A DNA stretch of 64,000 nucleotides from Streptomyces asoensis (GTDB taxonomy: Bacteria; Actinomycetota; Actinomycetes; Streptomycetales; Streptomycetaceae), in assembly GCF_016860545.1 (NCBI RefSeq), contig NZ_BNEB01000003.1, positions 744,001 to 808,000 on the forward strand, in the 5' to 3' direction. Position numbers and translations under genes: made by a program. Below, piece after piece: positions 8,482-16,627 of the stretch (position 1 is the first letter of the stretch; each line of letters starts with the position of its first letter). The notes below the pieces were generated by a model. That model had not been told where the DNA came from, did no database searches, and saw nothing but the letters and a program-made list of their open reading frames with translations.

Positions 8482-9585
8482 ATGACGACGGACACTCCGG
8501 CTCGGCTGCTGCAACTCCTCTCCCTCCTCCAGACGCCCCGCGAATGGCCCGGCGGCGAGCTCGCCGGCCGTCTCGGGGTGTCCCGCCGCACGGTCCGGCG
8601 GGACATCGACCGGCTGCGCGACCTCGGCTATCCCGTCCAGGCCACCATGGGCTCGGACGGCGGGTACCGGCTCGTCGCCGGGAAGGCGATGCCGCCGCTC
8701 GTCCTCGACGACGAGGAGGCGGTGGCGATCGCGGTCGGCCTGCGGGCGGGGGCGGGGCACGCGCTGGAGGGCGTCGACGAGGCGTCCGTACGGGCCCTCG
8801 CCAAGCTGGAGCAGGTGCTGCCCGCCCGGCTGCGCCACCGCGTCTCCACCCTCCAGGCCGCGACCACACCGCTGACCAGCGGCGACGGCGCGAGCATCGC
8901 ACCGGAGACACTGACCGTCATCGCCTCCACGGTCGCCGGGCAGGAGCGGCTGCGGTTCGGCTACCGCGCGAAGGACGGCACGGAGTCACGCCGCCTGACC
9001 GAGCCGCACCGCCTCGTGTCCACCGGCCTGCGCTGGTACCTCGTGGCCTACGACCTCGGTCGCGAGGACTGGCGGACGTTCCGGGTGGACCGGATCGGGG
9101 ACCTGTTCGCGACCGGCGCCCGCTTCACTCCGCGCGAACCGCCGACGGGGGACGCGGCCGAATACCTCCGGCGCTCCATCCAACGCCGTCCGGACGCCTA
9201 CGAGTACGACATCGACGTCACCTTCGCGGCCCCGGCCGAGTTCGTGTCGGCGCGGCTGCCGAGGTGGCTGGGCACGCCGCCCACGGATCCACCGGCGCAG
9301 GCCGGAACTCCGGAGCGCGTTGCGGTGCAGCCGTCGGCGCAGGCCGGGGCGCAGGTGTCGCCGTACGGAGACGGGAGGTGCCGGCTCCGGGCCACGACGA
9401 GTGCGCCCGTGGAGTGGGTGGCCGTGCGCCTGGCCACGCTGGGCTGCGCGTTCTCGATCCAGGGACCCGCAGAACTGGTCCGGTGCGCCGACGAGTTGGG
9501 CGGGCGCCTGAGCCGTGCCGCCGGGGGTGGAGCGGCGGGGCCCGGGGAGAGCGGGTCGGGAGAGGCCGAGTCCGGAGAAGGCTGA
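8482..9585 (+). CDS. HTH/WYL-domain transcriptional regulator (YafY type)
   Basis: A 367-residue regulator. An N-terminal winged helix (RLLQLLSLLQ...GRLGVSRRTVRRDIDRL) is followed by a WYL domain, visible around RFGYRAKDG and GLRWYLVAYDLGREDWRTFRVDRI, and a C-terminal WCX-like extension. WYL domains bind nucleic acid or small ligands. The C-terminus carries an Ala/Gln/Pro insert and a Gly/Glu-rich tail. The ATG at 8482 has GGAGG only one base away, which is unusually close; an in-frame TTG at 8461 is an alternative. It is divergent from the MFS exporter, its likely target. Confidence 0.88.
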   Translation: MTTDTPARLLQLLSLLQTPREWPGGELAGRLGVSRRTVRRDIDRLRDLGYPVQATMGSDGGYRLVAGKAMPPLVLDDEEAVAIAVGLRAGAGHALEGVDEASVRALAKLEQVLPARLRHRVSTLQAATTPLTSGDGASIAPETLTVIASTVAGQERLRFGYRAKDGTESRRLTEPHRLVSTGLRWYLVAYDLGREDWRTFRVDRIGDLFATGARFTPREPPTGDAAEYLRRSIQRRPDAYEYDIDVTFAAPAEFVSARLPRWLGTPPTDPPAQAGTPERVAVQPSAQAGAQVSPYGDGRCRLRATTSAPVEWVAVRLATLGCAFSIQGPAELVRCADELGGRLSRAAGGGAAGPGESGSGEAESGEG

Positions 9586-9625
9586 CCCCGGGAGGCGGGC
9601 CTGGGCCGAGGTGAGGGCATGAGCC

Positions 9626-9679
9626 GAGGCAGGGGCCGGGGGCGAGGTGAGGGCCGGGGGCGAGGCAGGGGCCGGGGGC
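9626..9679. repeat. Three 18-bp tandem repeats
   Basis: The unit GAGGCAGGGGCCGGGGGC occurs at 9626, 9644 (three changes) and 9662, between two convergent genes. It is non-coding and runs into the terminator. Confidence 0.7.
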
Positions 9680-9706
9680 GCGCGTCTGGCTTTCGCCCCC
9701 GGCCCC
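9668..9706. terminator. Bidirectional terminator
   Basis: GGGGCCGGGGGCG (9668-9680) and CGCCCCCGGCCCC (9694-9706) form 13-bp perfect arms between the convergent WYL and TetR genes. Confidence 0.7.
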
Positions 9707-9710
9707 GCCG

Positions 9711-10439
9711 TCAGGCCTCCTCCCCCGGCCCTTCCTCCCAGCTCAACCCGTGCAGGGCTCGCAGATTGCGCAGCGCCAGCTCTGCCGGGCCCTGTCGGCC
9801 GGTGGGCGGTGAGTCCGTCGCCGCCCAGCTCTCGACCGCGACCCGGACGGCGGCACCGGCGACCGTCGCGGTGAAGCGGCGGTACGCGAAGGCAACGTTG
9901 TCGGAAGCGGAAGGAGAGGCGGAAGGAGAGGCGTCGAGGGCCGGCGCCGGGGTGCCCGTCTGCGGCGCGGTGGCCGCCGCCCGCTCGGCCAGCACGTCCA
10001 TGAGCACCGTCTCCGAGGTGTGGCAGACCTCTGCCCAGACCTTGCCCAGGGCAGGACTGGCTCCGGCCAGCCGGATCAGCGTGCGGGCCCACTCCCAGGC
10101 CGCCGCGGACACTCCCCCGCCGGGAACGAGGGTGTGCCGTACGGCGTGTTCCAGGGCCTGGGGCACGCTCAGTCCGGCCGGGGCCGCGCGCACCGCCTCG
10201 GTCCAGCGCTCGGCGCCCGCCGCGTAGAGCGGGGCGACGGCCTCCTCCTTGGTCGCGAAGTACCGGTAGAAGGTGCGCGGGGCGATTCCCGCGGCCTGGG
10301 CGATGTCCTCGGCCCGGGTGGCCTTCAGGCCCCGGGCGGCGAAGAGGCCGGCCGCCGCTCGGGCGATGTCCATGCGCGTCGCCGCTTTGCGCCGCTCGGT
10401 CAGTGAAGCCGGGGTGGGACGGGAGGTCGAGCTGATCAC
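9711..10439 (-). CDS. TetR-family regulator
   Basis: A 242-residue repressor with the usual N-terminal helix-turn-helix (AAAGLFAARGLKATRAEDIAQAAGIAPRTFYRYFATKEEAV). The ligand domain is interrupted by a Pro/Ser-rich insert (about residues 160-180). It starts with GTG. A dyad overlaps its upstream region and suggests autoregulation. Its place beside hrdD matches, as far as I recall, SCO3201 of S. coelicolor, a TetR protein whose overexpression was reported to depress antibiotic production. The equivalence is inferred from gene order only. Confidence 0.87.
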   Translation of the reverse strand: MISSTSRPTPASLTERRKAATRMDIARAAAGLFAARGLKATRAEDIAQAAGIAPRTFYRYFATKEEAVAPLYAAGAERWTEAVRAAPAGLSVPQALEHAVRHTLVPGGGVSAAAWEWARTLIRLAGASPALGKVWAEVCHTSETVLMDVLAERAAATAPQTGTPAPALDASPSASPSASDNVAFAYRRFTATVAGAAVRVAVESWAATDSPPTGRQGPAELALRNLRALHGLSWEEGPGEEA

Positions 10440-10452
10440 GTCGGCAGGCTAT

Positions 10453-10481
10453 GCCCATGTGGCACAATCTGCCATTCGGGC
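10453..10481. promoter_or_regulatory. Candidate TetR operator
   Basis: An interrupted dyad lies 14-42 bp before the TetR start: GCCC, then TGGCA (10460-10464), a 5-nt centre, TGCCA (10470-10474), then GGGC. The size and position fit an autoregulatory TetR operator. Confidence 0.5.
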
Positions 10482-11343
10482 GGGCCACCCCGTGGTTCAG
10501 GTACGGGGTGCCCCGCCTTCCCGGCGCACCCGCATCGCCTGTCATATGCCGACGGGACGTGTGCGCCCGCAATTCCGCCGTGCGGCGCGGTCGGACGTCC
10601 GCCGCTGGGGGAAGAGGAGTGGTCAGGCGTCCCGCCCCCGGTGCGGCAAGAAGCCGGGCTCCGGCGCCTGGGGGGAGAGGCGCCGAAGCCCGGCTCGGGG
10701 AAAGTCCCGGCGCCGGGGGGATGTGCGTCGGGACGTGGCTCTTGTGGTGGGGCGAAGGGGTCGTAGGGGCTTCGAGGTCCGGTCGGCCCGAACTGCCGTA
10801 CCGATTCGGACTCCCGTGCCCAGAAGTCTTTTTCCCGCGCTCCTCCCCATTGAAGCGACGTTCCTCCGCCATGTTTGCGCGGCCCTCCACCACCCGGCGC
10901 GCGCTGGCGGCAACCCAACGCCACAGGGCGCCCTGGGCCGTTCACCGCGGCCTGGGGCCCTGACTCGACGTGCCCCGGAAAAACGGCCCGACACCGCTTC
11001 GGCCGCTGTTCAGTCCGGTGCGTCGCGGCGGAAGCACACCCGCCCGGCGTCCTCCGGAGCGGCGCCACACGGCCTCGCACCGCCCCGCGCCACCGGGCAC
11101 GCCCCGCGCAGACCGGTGCCGTACGGTCCCGGCCACCCCCGTCCGCCCGCCCGGGCCCGCCCAAGACCCTGCACGCGTCGGCCAATCGACTCGCGGCCGC
11201 CGGAGCGAGGACGGTTCCGCCGGTGCGGGCGGAACCGGACGGCGCAGCCCCTCGCGGAGCCTCGCCTCCCGGCCGCCCGACGGATGCCCGGCCCGTGCCC
11301 GGCAGGGCAGTTGCCTGACCGCCCCGGGTCGTGACCGCCAGGG
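10482..11343. other. 862-bp stretch without a convincing gene
   Basis: No frame here has a good start, ribosome-binding site and protein-like composition together. A large hairpin (AGCCGGGCT/AGCCCGGCT with inner GGCGCC pairs, 10652-10695) is the clearest structure. A minus-strand stretch around 10,700-10,810 could encode a fragment like FGPTGPRSPYDPFAPPQEP, which resembles disordered N-termini of Streptomyces membrane proteins. A decayed gene is possible but unproven. Confidence 0.5.
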
Positions 11344-12342
11344 TTACGCGGCGGCCTCGAAGCCCGTGTCGCGGGCCAGCTTCTTCAGTTCCAACAGGGC
11401 GTGCTTCTCGATCTGACGGATGCGCTCCCTCGTCAGGCCGTGTTCCTTGCCGACCTCGGTGAGGGTGCGCTCACGGCCGTCGTCGATGCCGTAACGCATC
11501 TTGATGATGGAGGCCGTGCGCGGGTCGAGACGGTCGATCAGGCCGTCCAGCTCCTCGCTGCGCAGCAGCGTGAGGACGGACTGCTCCGGAGAGACCGCGG
11601 AGGTGTCCTCCAGCAGATCGCCGAACTGGGTCTCGCCCTGGTCGTCGACCGCCATGTTGAGCGAAACCGGGTCGCGGGCCCAGTCCAGGACGTCCGTGAC
11701 GCGCTCCGGGGTGGAGCCGAGCTCGGTCGCGATCTCGGCCGGCTCGGGGTCGCGGCCGTTCTCCCGGTTGAACTCGCGCTGCACGCGCCGGATCCGGCCG
11801 AGCTCCTCCACCAGGTGGACGGGCAGGCGGATGGTGCGTGACTGGTCGGCTATGGAGCGGGTGATGGCCTGACGGATCCACCAGGTCGCGTACGTGGAGA
11901 ACTTGAAGCCCTTGCGGTAGTCGAACTTCTCGACCGCGCGCACCAGGCCCGCGTTGCCCTCCTGGATCAGGTCGAGGAGGGGCAGACCACTGCGGGGATA
12001 GCGGCGGGCCACCGCGACGACCAGGCGGAGGTTGGAACGGATGAAGATGTCCTTGGCCCGCTCGCTGTCGGCGACCAGGGCCTCGAGCTCCTCACGAGAG
12101 GCGTCCGCCTGGGACTCCTCGTCGCCGTCGAGGACCTGCTGCGCGAACACACCCGCTTCGATGATCTGCGACAGCTCGACTTCCTTGGCGGCGTCGAGCA
12201 GGGGTGTGCGCGCGATCTCGTCGAGGTACATGCCGACCAGGTCGCGGTCGGCGATCTCGCCGCCATGGGCGCGAACACTGCGGGCCGCGTCGGTCGTCTC
12301 GCCGTTGGCGGACTTGCGACGGGCGACGGCACGGGTTGCCAT
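11344..12342 (-). CDS. hrdD: RNA polymerase principal-like sigma factor HrdD
   Basis: A 332-residue sigma-70 group 2 factor. Region 1.2 (DLVGMYLDEIARTPLLDA), region 2 (LRLVVAVARRYP...LDLIQEGNAGLVRAVEKFDY...FSTYATWWIRQAI) and region 4 (RERTLTEVGKEHGLTRERIRQIE) are all intact. It directs core polymerase to promoters; in Streptomyces HrdD is dispensable and stress-responsive. The ATG at 12342 gives MATRAVARR, the known HrdD N-terminus and length. An exact sigma-R promoter lies about 95 bp upstream. HrdB would be longer, so the HrdD assignment is good. Confidence 0.95.
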   Translation of the reverse strand: MATRAVARRKSANGETTDAARSVRAHGGEIADRDLVGMYLDEIARTPLLDAAKEVELSQIIEAGVFAQQVLDGDEESQADASREELEALVADSERAKDIFIRSNLRLVVAVARRYPRSGLPLLDLIQEGNAGLVRAVEKFDYRKGFKFSTYATWWIRQAITRSIADQSRTIRLPVHLVEELGRIRRVQREFNRENGRDPEPAEIATELGSTPERVTDVLDWARDPVSLNMAVDDQGETQFGDLLEDTSAVSPEQSVLTLLRSEELDGLIDRLDPRTASIIKMRYGIDDGRERTLTEVGKEHGLTRERIRQIEKHALLELKKLARDTGFEAAA

Positions 12343-12435
12343 GCGTGCTCCCTTGCGATGGAGGTTCAGCGGGTTGCCCTGTGGACGCTCGGCACTTTCG
12401 GCACTCTCCTCGGGTGCCCTGCATCCGTTGGAAAC

Positions 12436-12462
12436 AACGACTGGAATCAGGACAGAATTCCC
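12436..12462 (-). promoter_or_regulatory. Sigma-R promoter of hrdD
   Basis: On the minus strand GGGAAT (12462-12457), an 18-nt spacer and GTT (12438-12436) match the sigma-R consensus GGGAAT-N18-GTT exactly. Sigma-R answers thiol oxidation, and hrdD is a known sigma-R target in S. coelicolor. Transcription would start near 12429. Confidence 0.85.
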
Positions 12463-12486
12463 AACCCGCACCCCGATTTTTATGAT
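12458..12486 (+). promoter_or_regulatory. Possible vegetative promoter of the acetyltransferase
   Basis: TTCCCA (12458-12463), a 17-nt spacer and TATGAT (12481-12486) fall about 37 bp before the acetyltransferase ATG. The -35 box lies on top of the hrdD sigma-R -35 box on the other strand, so the two promoters could compete. The -35 match is only four of six. Confidence 0.4.
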
Positions 12487-12522
12487 CTTGCAGTACCCTG
12501 TGCGACCACGCGAGGAGACGTG

Positions 12523-13062
12523 ATGCCGTCGGACCGTACAGAGGTGCAGGTCAGACCCGGAGTCGGGAGTGATCTGGAGGCCCTCACGAGCCTCTGCAAC
12601 CATTACGTACGTGAGACGCCCATCACATTCGACACCGTGGCCTTCACTGCGGAAGAGCGACGCCCTTGGTTGCTCTCCCACCCTGAAGACGGGCCGTACC
12701 GCCTGATGGTTGCCACGGAAGCGGACTCACAGGACATTCCAGGGGCCTCACAGGAAATCCTGGGTTACGCCACATCCAGCCCTTACCGGCCGAAGGCGGC
12801 CTACTCCACCTCCGTGGAAGTGACGGTGTACGTCGCCCCGCACGCCGGCCGGCGCGGCATCGGCACGCTTCTGCACGAGGCGCTCTTCGAGGCGCTGTCC
12901 GGGGAGGATCTGCACCGCGCGTACGCGGTGATCGCACAGCCCGACGAAGCGTCCGCGCGACTGCACGAACGCTTCGGTTTCCGGCACGTCGGCACGTACC
13001 GCGAGGTGGGCCGCACGTTCGGCCGCTACTGGGACGTGGCCTGGTACGAGAAGGAACTCTGA
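12523..13062 (+). CDS. GNAT acetyltransferase, phosphinothricin acetyltransferase type
   Basis: A 179-residue acetyltransferase close in length and motifs to Pat/Bar enzymes. It shows HYVRETPITFDT near the N-terminus, the acetyl-CoA loop HAGRRGIGTLLHEAL and the C-terminal FGFRHVGTYREVGRTFGRYWDV. Pat enzymes acetylate the amino group of glutamate analogues such as phosphinothricin; the natural substrate here is unknown. GAGGAG precedes the ATG. It is divergent from hrdD, with promoters that may overlap. Confidence 0.88.
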   Translation: MPSDRTEVQVRPGVGSDLEALTSLCNHYVRETPITFDTVAFTAEERRPWLLSHPEDGPYRLMVATEADSQDIPGASQEILGYATSSPYRPKAAYSTSVEVTVYVAPHAGRRGIGTLLHEALFEALSGEDLHRAYAVIAQPDEASARLHERFGFRHVGTYREVGRTFGRYWDVAWYEKEL

Positions 13063-13110
13063 CACCACATCCGGCGGGGCGGCCAGGCCGGCGGCGCCGA
13101 CCCGTCGACC

Positions 13111-13150
13111 GGGTCAGCCGAGGTCAGCCAAGGTCAGCCGAGGTCGACCG
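13111..13150. repeat. Four 10-bp tandem repeats
   Basis: Unit AGGTCAGCCG, imperfect, four copies, between the convergent acetyltransferase and dioxygenase genes. Non-coding. Confidence 0.65.
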
Positions 13151-13163
13151 AGCTCAGGTCACG

Positions 13164-13973
13164 TCAGCCGAACTGGACCGACCGCTTGGCCATTCCCAGC
13201 CAGAAGCCGTCGATCACCGACTTCTGCGCGTCCAGCTCGCCGGACATCTCCGCCGCGCCCATGGTCACGAAGAGCGGGGCGAAGTGCTCGGTGCGCGGGT
13301 GGGCGTACCGTCCGGCCGGGGCCTTGTGGAGGAAGTCCAGCAGGCCGTCCCAGTCGCGGGCCTCCAGCGCGCGCCGTCCCCAGTCGTCGAACTCCGAGGA
13401 CCAGGTGGGCACTCCCCCACCCGTGTGCCGCAGCGCGGCCAGGTTGTGGGTGAAGAAGCCGGAGCCGACGATCAGGACACCCTCGTCGCGCAGCGGCGCC
13501 AGCTTGCGGCCGATGTCCATCAGCTTCACCGGGTCGAGGGTGGGCATGGAGATCTGGAGCACCGGGATGTCGGCGGCCGGGAACATCTCGACGAGCGGTA
13601 CGTAGGCGCCGTGGTCGAGGCCGCGGTCGGGGATGTCCTGTACGGGGACACCGGGGGCGCGCAGCAGCTTGCGCACGCTCTCGGCGAGCTCCGGTGCGCC
13701 GGGGGCGTCGTACTTCACCTGGTAGTAGTGCTCGGGGAACCCCCAGAAGTCGTAGACGAGGGGTACCGGGTCCACGGCGCCGAGGGCCAGGGGAGCCTCC
13801 TCCCAGTGGGCGGAGACCATCAGGATCGCCTTGGGGCGGGGCAGGTCGGCGGACCAGGCGGCGAGCTCGCCGGGCCAGATCGGGTCGTCCGCGAGGGGCG
13901 GAGCGCCGTGGCTGAGGTAGAGCGCGGGCATGCGCTCCTTAGGCAGAGCGCGTTCCTGGGGTGCGACGGACAT
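13164..13973 (-). CDS. LigB/DODA-type extradiol dioxygenase family protein
   Basis: A 269-residue class III extradiol ring-cleavage dioxygenase homologue of the YgiD/DODA branch. Metal-ligand candidates are the His in YLSHGAPPL, the His in SAHWEEAP, His in RGLDHGAYVPL and the His in GSGFFTHNL. These enzymes use Fe(II) or Zn(II) and open catechol-type rings or act on DOPA-like substrates. The ATG at 13973 has AAGGAG upstream. It is divergent from a MarR gene, a class often answering aromatic compounds, so MarR control is plausible. The substrate is not known. Confidence 0.87.
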   Translation of the reverse strand: MSVAPQERALPKERMPALYLSHGAPPLADDPIWPGELAAWSADLPRPKAILMVSAHWEEAPLALGAVDPVPLVYDFWGFPEHYYQVKYDAPGAPELAESVRKLLRAPGVPVQDIPDRGLDHGAYVPLVEMFPAADIPVLQISMPTLDPVKLMDIGRKLAPLRDEGVLIVGSGFFTHNLAALRHTGGGVPTWSSEFDDWGRRALEARDWDGLLDFLHKAPAGRYAHPRTEHFAPLFVTMGAAEMSGELDAQKSVIDGFWLGMAKRSVQFG

Positions 13974-14122
13974 GACGACTGCTCCTTCCGGGACCTCGGC
14001 CCCTGACCGACTGCGGACGCTTCGACCGCTCGACGTCTTCGGCTGCTCGGGCGCCTGGGCACTCGGGCAACGGGCGCTTCGTGTCGATTGCCGTTGATCG
14101 CCCGGACGCTTGGCGCTGGTTG

Positions 14123-14180
14123 CTTGAAATCTAAAACGTCACCATCAGGCAGCATATTCCTAACTGGTTTAAATTTCAAG
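14123..14180. promoter_or_regulatory. Paired MarR operator half-sites
   Basis: CTTGAAATCTAAA (14123-14135) and TTTAAATTTCAAG (14168-14180) are inverted copies matching at 12 of 13 bases, 45 bp centre to centre, in an A/T-rich island just before the MarR gene. Each is itself close to a TTGAAATTTAAA dyad, so these may be two full operators flanking the promoter. Confidence 0.6.
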
Positions 14181-14204
14181 GAGAAGGCGTCTACAGTGGA
14201 GTAC

Positions 14205-14714
14205 ATGACGAAGGCATCCACTTCCGCTGACGAGCCCCGATGGCTCACCGACGAGGAGCAGCGCATCTGGCGCTCCTACGTGCACGCCACGACCCTCCTC
14301 GAGGATCACATGGACCGCCAGCTCCAGCGGGAAGCCGGCATGCCGCACGTCTACTACGGCCTCCTGGTCAAGCTCGCCGACTCCGCCCACCGGCGTCTGC
14401 GGATGACCGAGCTGGCCAAGTACGCGAAGATCACCCGTTCCCGCCTCTCCCACGCCATCGCGCGGCTGGAGAAGAACGGCTGGGTGCGCCGCGAGGAGTG
14501 CGACTCGGACAAGCGCGGCCAGTTCGCCGTACTGACGGACCAGGGCCTGGAGGTGCTCGAGCGCGCGGCGCCGGGCCATGTCGCCGTCGTGCGCCACGCG
14601 GTGTTCGACCGGCTCACCCCGGAACAGCAGAAGTCCCTCGGCGAGATCATGCAGATCGTCGCCGAGGGACTTCAGCCCGAGGAAGCGGGTGCGGACCTGC
14701 CCTGGCTCCGCTAG
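14205..14714 (+). CDS. MarR-family regulator
   Basis: A 169-residue winged-helix regulator. The DNA-binding part is clear (RRLRMTELAKYAKITRSRLSHAIARLEKNGWVRREECDSDKRGQFAVLTDQGLEVL). The ATG at 14205 is used; an in-frame GTG three codons upstream (14196) is equally well placed relative to AAGGAGAAGG. It is divergent from the dioxygenase and convergent with the MFS gene. In S. coelicolor a MarR-MFS-TetR array (SCO3205-3207, from memory) has the same order. Confidence 0.88.
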   Translation: MTKASTSADEPRWLTDEEQRIWRSYVHATTLLEDHMDRQLQREAGMPHVYYGLLVKLADSAHRRLRMTELAKYAKITRSRLSHAIARLEKNGWVRREECDSDKRGQFAVLTDQGLEVLERAAPGHVAVVRHAVFDRLTPEQQKSLGEIMQIVAEGLQPEEAGADLPWLR

Positions 14715-14762
14715 TTCCCTGTCATTCGCCTGCCCCCGAGGCGGGTCCGGCCAGGGGCCGGG

Positions 14763-16301
14763 TCAGTGGACCATGACCGGGACGGCTGCGTCCTCGCCCT
14801 CCTCGGCCCCGGAGCCCGCGACCGCGCCCATGTCCGGCTTGCCGGCGTTGATGAGGGTCAGGGCGATCGCGGCGGCCGCGACCAGGATGCCGACGGCGAA
14901 CCAGATGGCGCTGGTGTAGCCGTGCACCATGCCCTCCAGCTGCACCAGCTGCTGCTGGGGCTTGGAGGCGGCGCCGGCGACGTGGTCCTTGATGTACGAC
15001 GTCGTCGCGGAGGCGGCGATGGTGTTCAGCAGGGCGGTGCCGATCGCGCCGCCGACCTGCTGCGAGGTGTTGACCATCGCGGAGGCGACACCGGCGTCCC
15101 GCGGCTCGACACCCAGCGTGGCCATGGACATGGCCGGCATGAACGCCGTACCCATGCCGAGGCCGAGGAGCAGCATGCCCGGCAGCAGCACGGCCGCGTA
15201 CGAGGTGTCGATCTGAAGCTGGGTCAGCAGCAGCATGCCGACCGCGGCGACCAGGAAGCCCGGGCCCATGAGCAGGCGCGGAGGAACCCGGGTCATCAGA
15301 CGGGTACCGATCTGGGTGGAGCCGGTGATCATGCCCGCGATCATCGGAAGGAAGGCGAAACCGGTCTTGACCGGCGTGTAACCCTTCACGATCTGCAGGT
15401 AGTAGGTCAGGAAGAGGAACAGACCGAACATCGCGATGATCGCGAGGCCCAGGGAGAGGTAGACACCGCCGCGGTTGCGCTCGGTGATCACGCGCAGCGG
15501 CAGCAGCGGGGCCTTGACCTTGGACTCGACGATGACGAAGGCGGCCAGCAGTACGGCGGCCGCGACGAACATGCCGACGGTCAGGGAGTCGCTCCAGCCC
15601 TCGGACTCGGCGCGGGTGAAGCCGTAGACCAGGGAGACCAGACCGAGGGTGGACAGGATGACGCCCGGGATGTCGAGGGGGGAACGGTTGCGGCCGCCCT
15701 CGGGCTCACGGATGACGAAGTAGGCACCGGCCGCCGCGATGATCGCGAACGGGATGTTCACGAAGAACGTCCAGCGCCAGTCCAGGTACTCGGTGAGGAA
15801 GCCGCCGAGGATGAGGCCGACGGCGCCGCCGCCACCGGCGATCGCGCCGTAGATGCCGAACGCCTTGGCACGCTCCTTGGCGTCCGTGAACATCACGGCG
15901 AGCAGGGAGAGCGCGGCGGGCGCGAGCAGGGCGCCGAACGCACCCTGGAGGGCGCGGGCGCCGAACATCATCGCCTCGTTGGCCGCGGCACCGCCGAGCG
16001 CGGAGGCCGCGGCGAAGCCACCGAGGCCGACGACGAAGGCGCGCTTACGGCCCCACAGGTCGGCGATCCGGCCGCCGAAGAGCAGCAGACCACCGAAGGC
16101 GAGGGCGTAGGCGGTGACGATCCACTGCCGGTTGCCGTCGGAGATGCCCAGGTCGAGCTGGGCGGAGGGCATCGCGATGTTCACGATGGTCGCGTCGAGG
16201 ACGACCATCAGCTGGGCGAGGGCGATGAAGGCCAGCGCTTTCCAGCGGTTGGCGTCCGGGGCACCCGGGACACCGGGGGCCTTCAGGGCTGTTTCAGACA
16301 T
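14763..16301 (-). CDS. MFS drug exporter, DHA2 type
   Basis: A 512-residue, 14-helix proton antiporter. Motif D1 appears as LDATIVNIAMPSAQ, motif A as GGRIADLWGRKR, and motif C as a glycine-rich helix GAIAGGGGAVGLILGG. The C-terminal tail is acidic and cytoplasmic. It is preceded on the same strand by a TetR gene 326 bp upstream. The 11-bp palindrome at 16379-16389 lies in its own promoter region, so it can be regulated separately. The substrate is unknown. Confidence 0.9.
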   Translation of the reverse strand: MSETALKAPGVPGAPDANRWKALAFIALAQLMVVLDATIVNIAMPSAQLDLGISDGNRQWIVTAYALAFGGLLLFGGRIADLWGRKRAFVVGLGGFAAASALGGAAANEAMMFGARALQGAFGALLAPAALSLLAVMFTDAKERAKAFGIYGAIAGGGGAVGLILGGFLTEYLDWRWTFFVNIPFAIIAAAGAYFVIREPEGGRNRSPLDIPGVILSTLGLVSLVYGFTRAESEGWSDSLTVGMFVAAAVLLAAFVIVESKVKAPLLPLRVITERNRGGVYLSLGLAIIAMFGLFLFLTYYLQIVKGYTPVKTGFAFLPMIAGMITGSTQIGTRLMTRVPPRLLMGPGFLVAAVGMLLLTQLQIDTSYAAVLLPGMLLLGLGMGTAFMPAMSMATLGVEPRDAGVASAMVNTSQQVGGAIGTALLNTIAASATTSYIKDHVAGAASKPQQQLVQLEGMVHGYTSAIWFAVGILVAAAAIALTLINAGKPDMGAVAGSGAEEGEDAAVPVMVH

Positions 16302-16378
16302 GGAGATACCCGCTTCGGGACTTCGTGACGGAAAAAAGGTGAGGTAAGGGGCGGCTCGTCCGCGTCGACGAGTCGCTT

Positions 16379-16389
16379 CACTTCAAGTG
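16379..16389. promoter_or_regulatory. Candidate operator before the MFS gene
   Basis: CACTTCAAGTG is a palindrome with 5-bp arms around one base, 78-88 bp upstream of the MFS start. Short, so only suggestive. Confidence 0.35.
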
Positions 16390-16551
16390 CCGCGGCGTTG
16401 TGCGCTCACACGACGGGATGCCGTGCTGCGGTGCCGTGCCGGTGCGCGCTGGGGGCCGCGCTGCCGCACGTCGTACTGCTGCGGTGTCGCCGCCTCGGTG
16501 AGGCAGCTGCTGGGAGGTGGTGCTGGGGAGGCATTGCTTCAGCGGTGGTGC

Positions 16552-16619
16552 CGCTTCGGTCGTGATGCCGCTTCGGTGGTGATGCCGCTTCGGTGGTGAT
16601 ACCGCTTCGGTGGTGCGAA
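16552..16619. repeat. Four 17-bp tandem repeats
   Basis: Unit CGCTTCGGTGGTGATGC at 16552, 16569, 16586 and 16603, with a few changes in the first, third and fourth. It lies just downstream of the TetR stop. Non-coding. Confidence 0.75.
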
Positions 16620-16627
16620 CTGATCGC

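Noticed and set aside
10436..11185. Minus-strand frame through the interval between hrdD and the TetR gene
   Set aside because: No ribosome-binding site, poor composition in most of its length and overlap with the TetR operator. Only a short protein-like fragment is visible, so it was not called as a gene.
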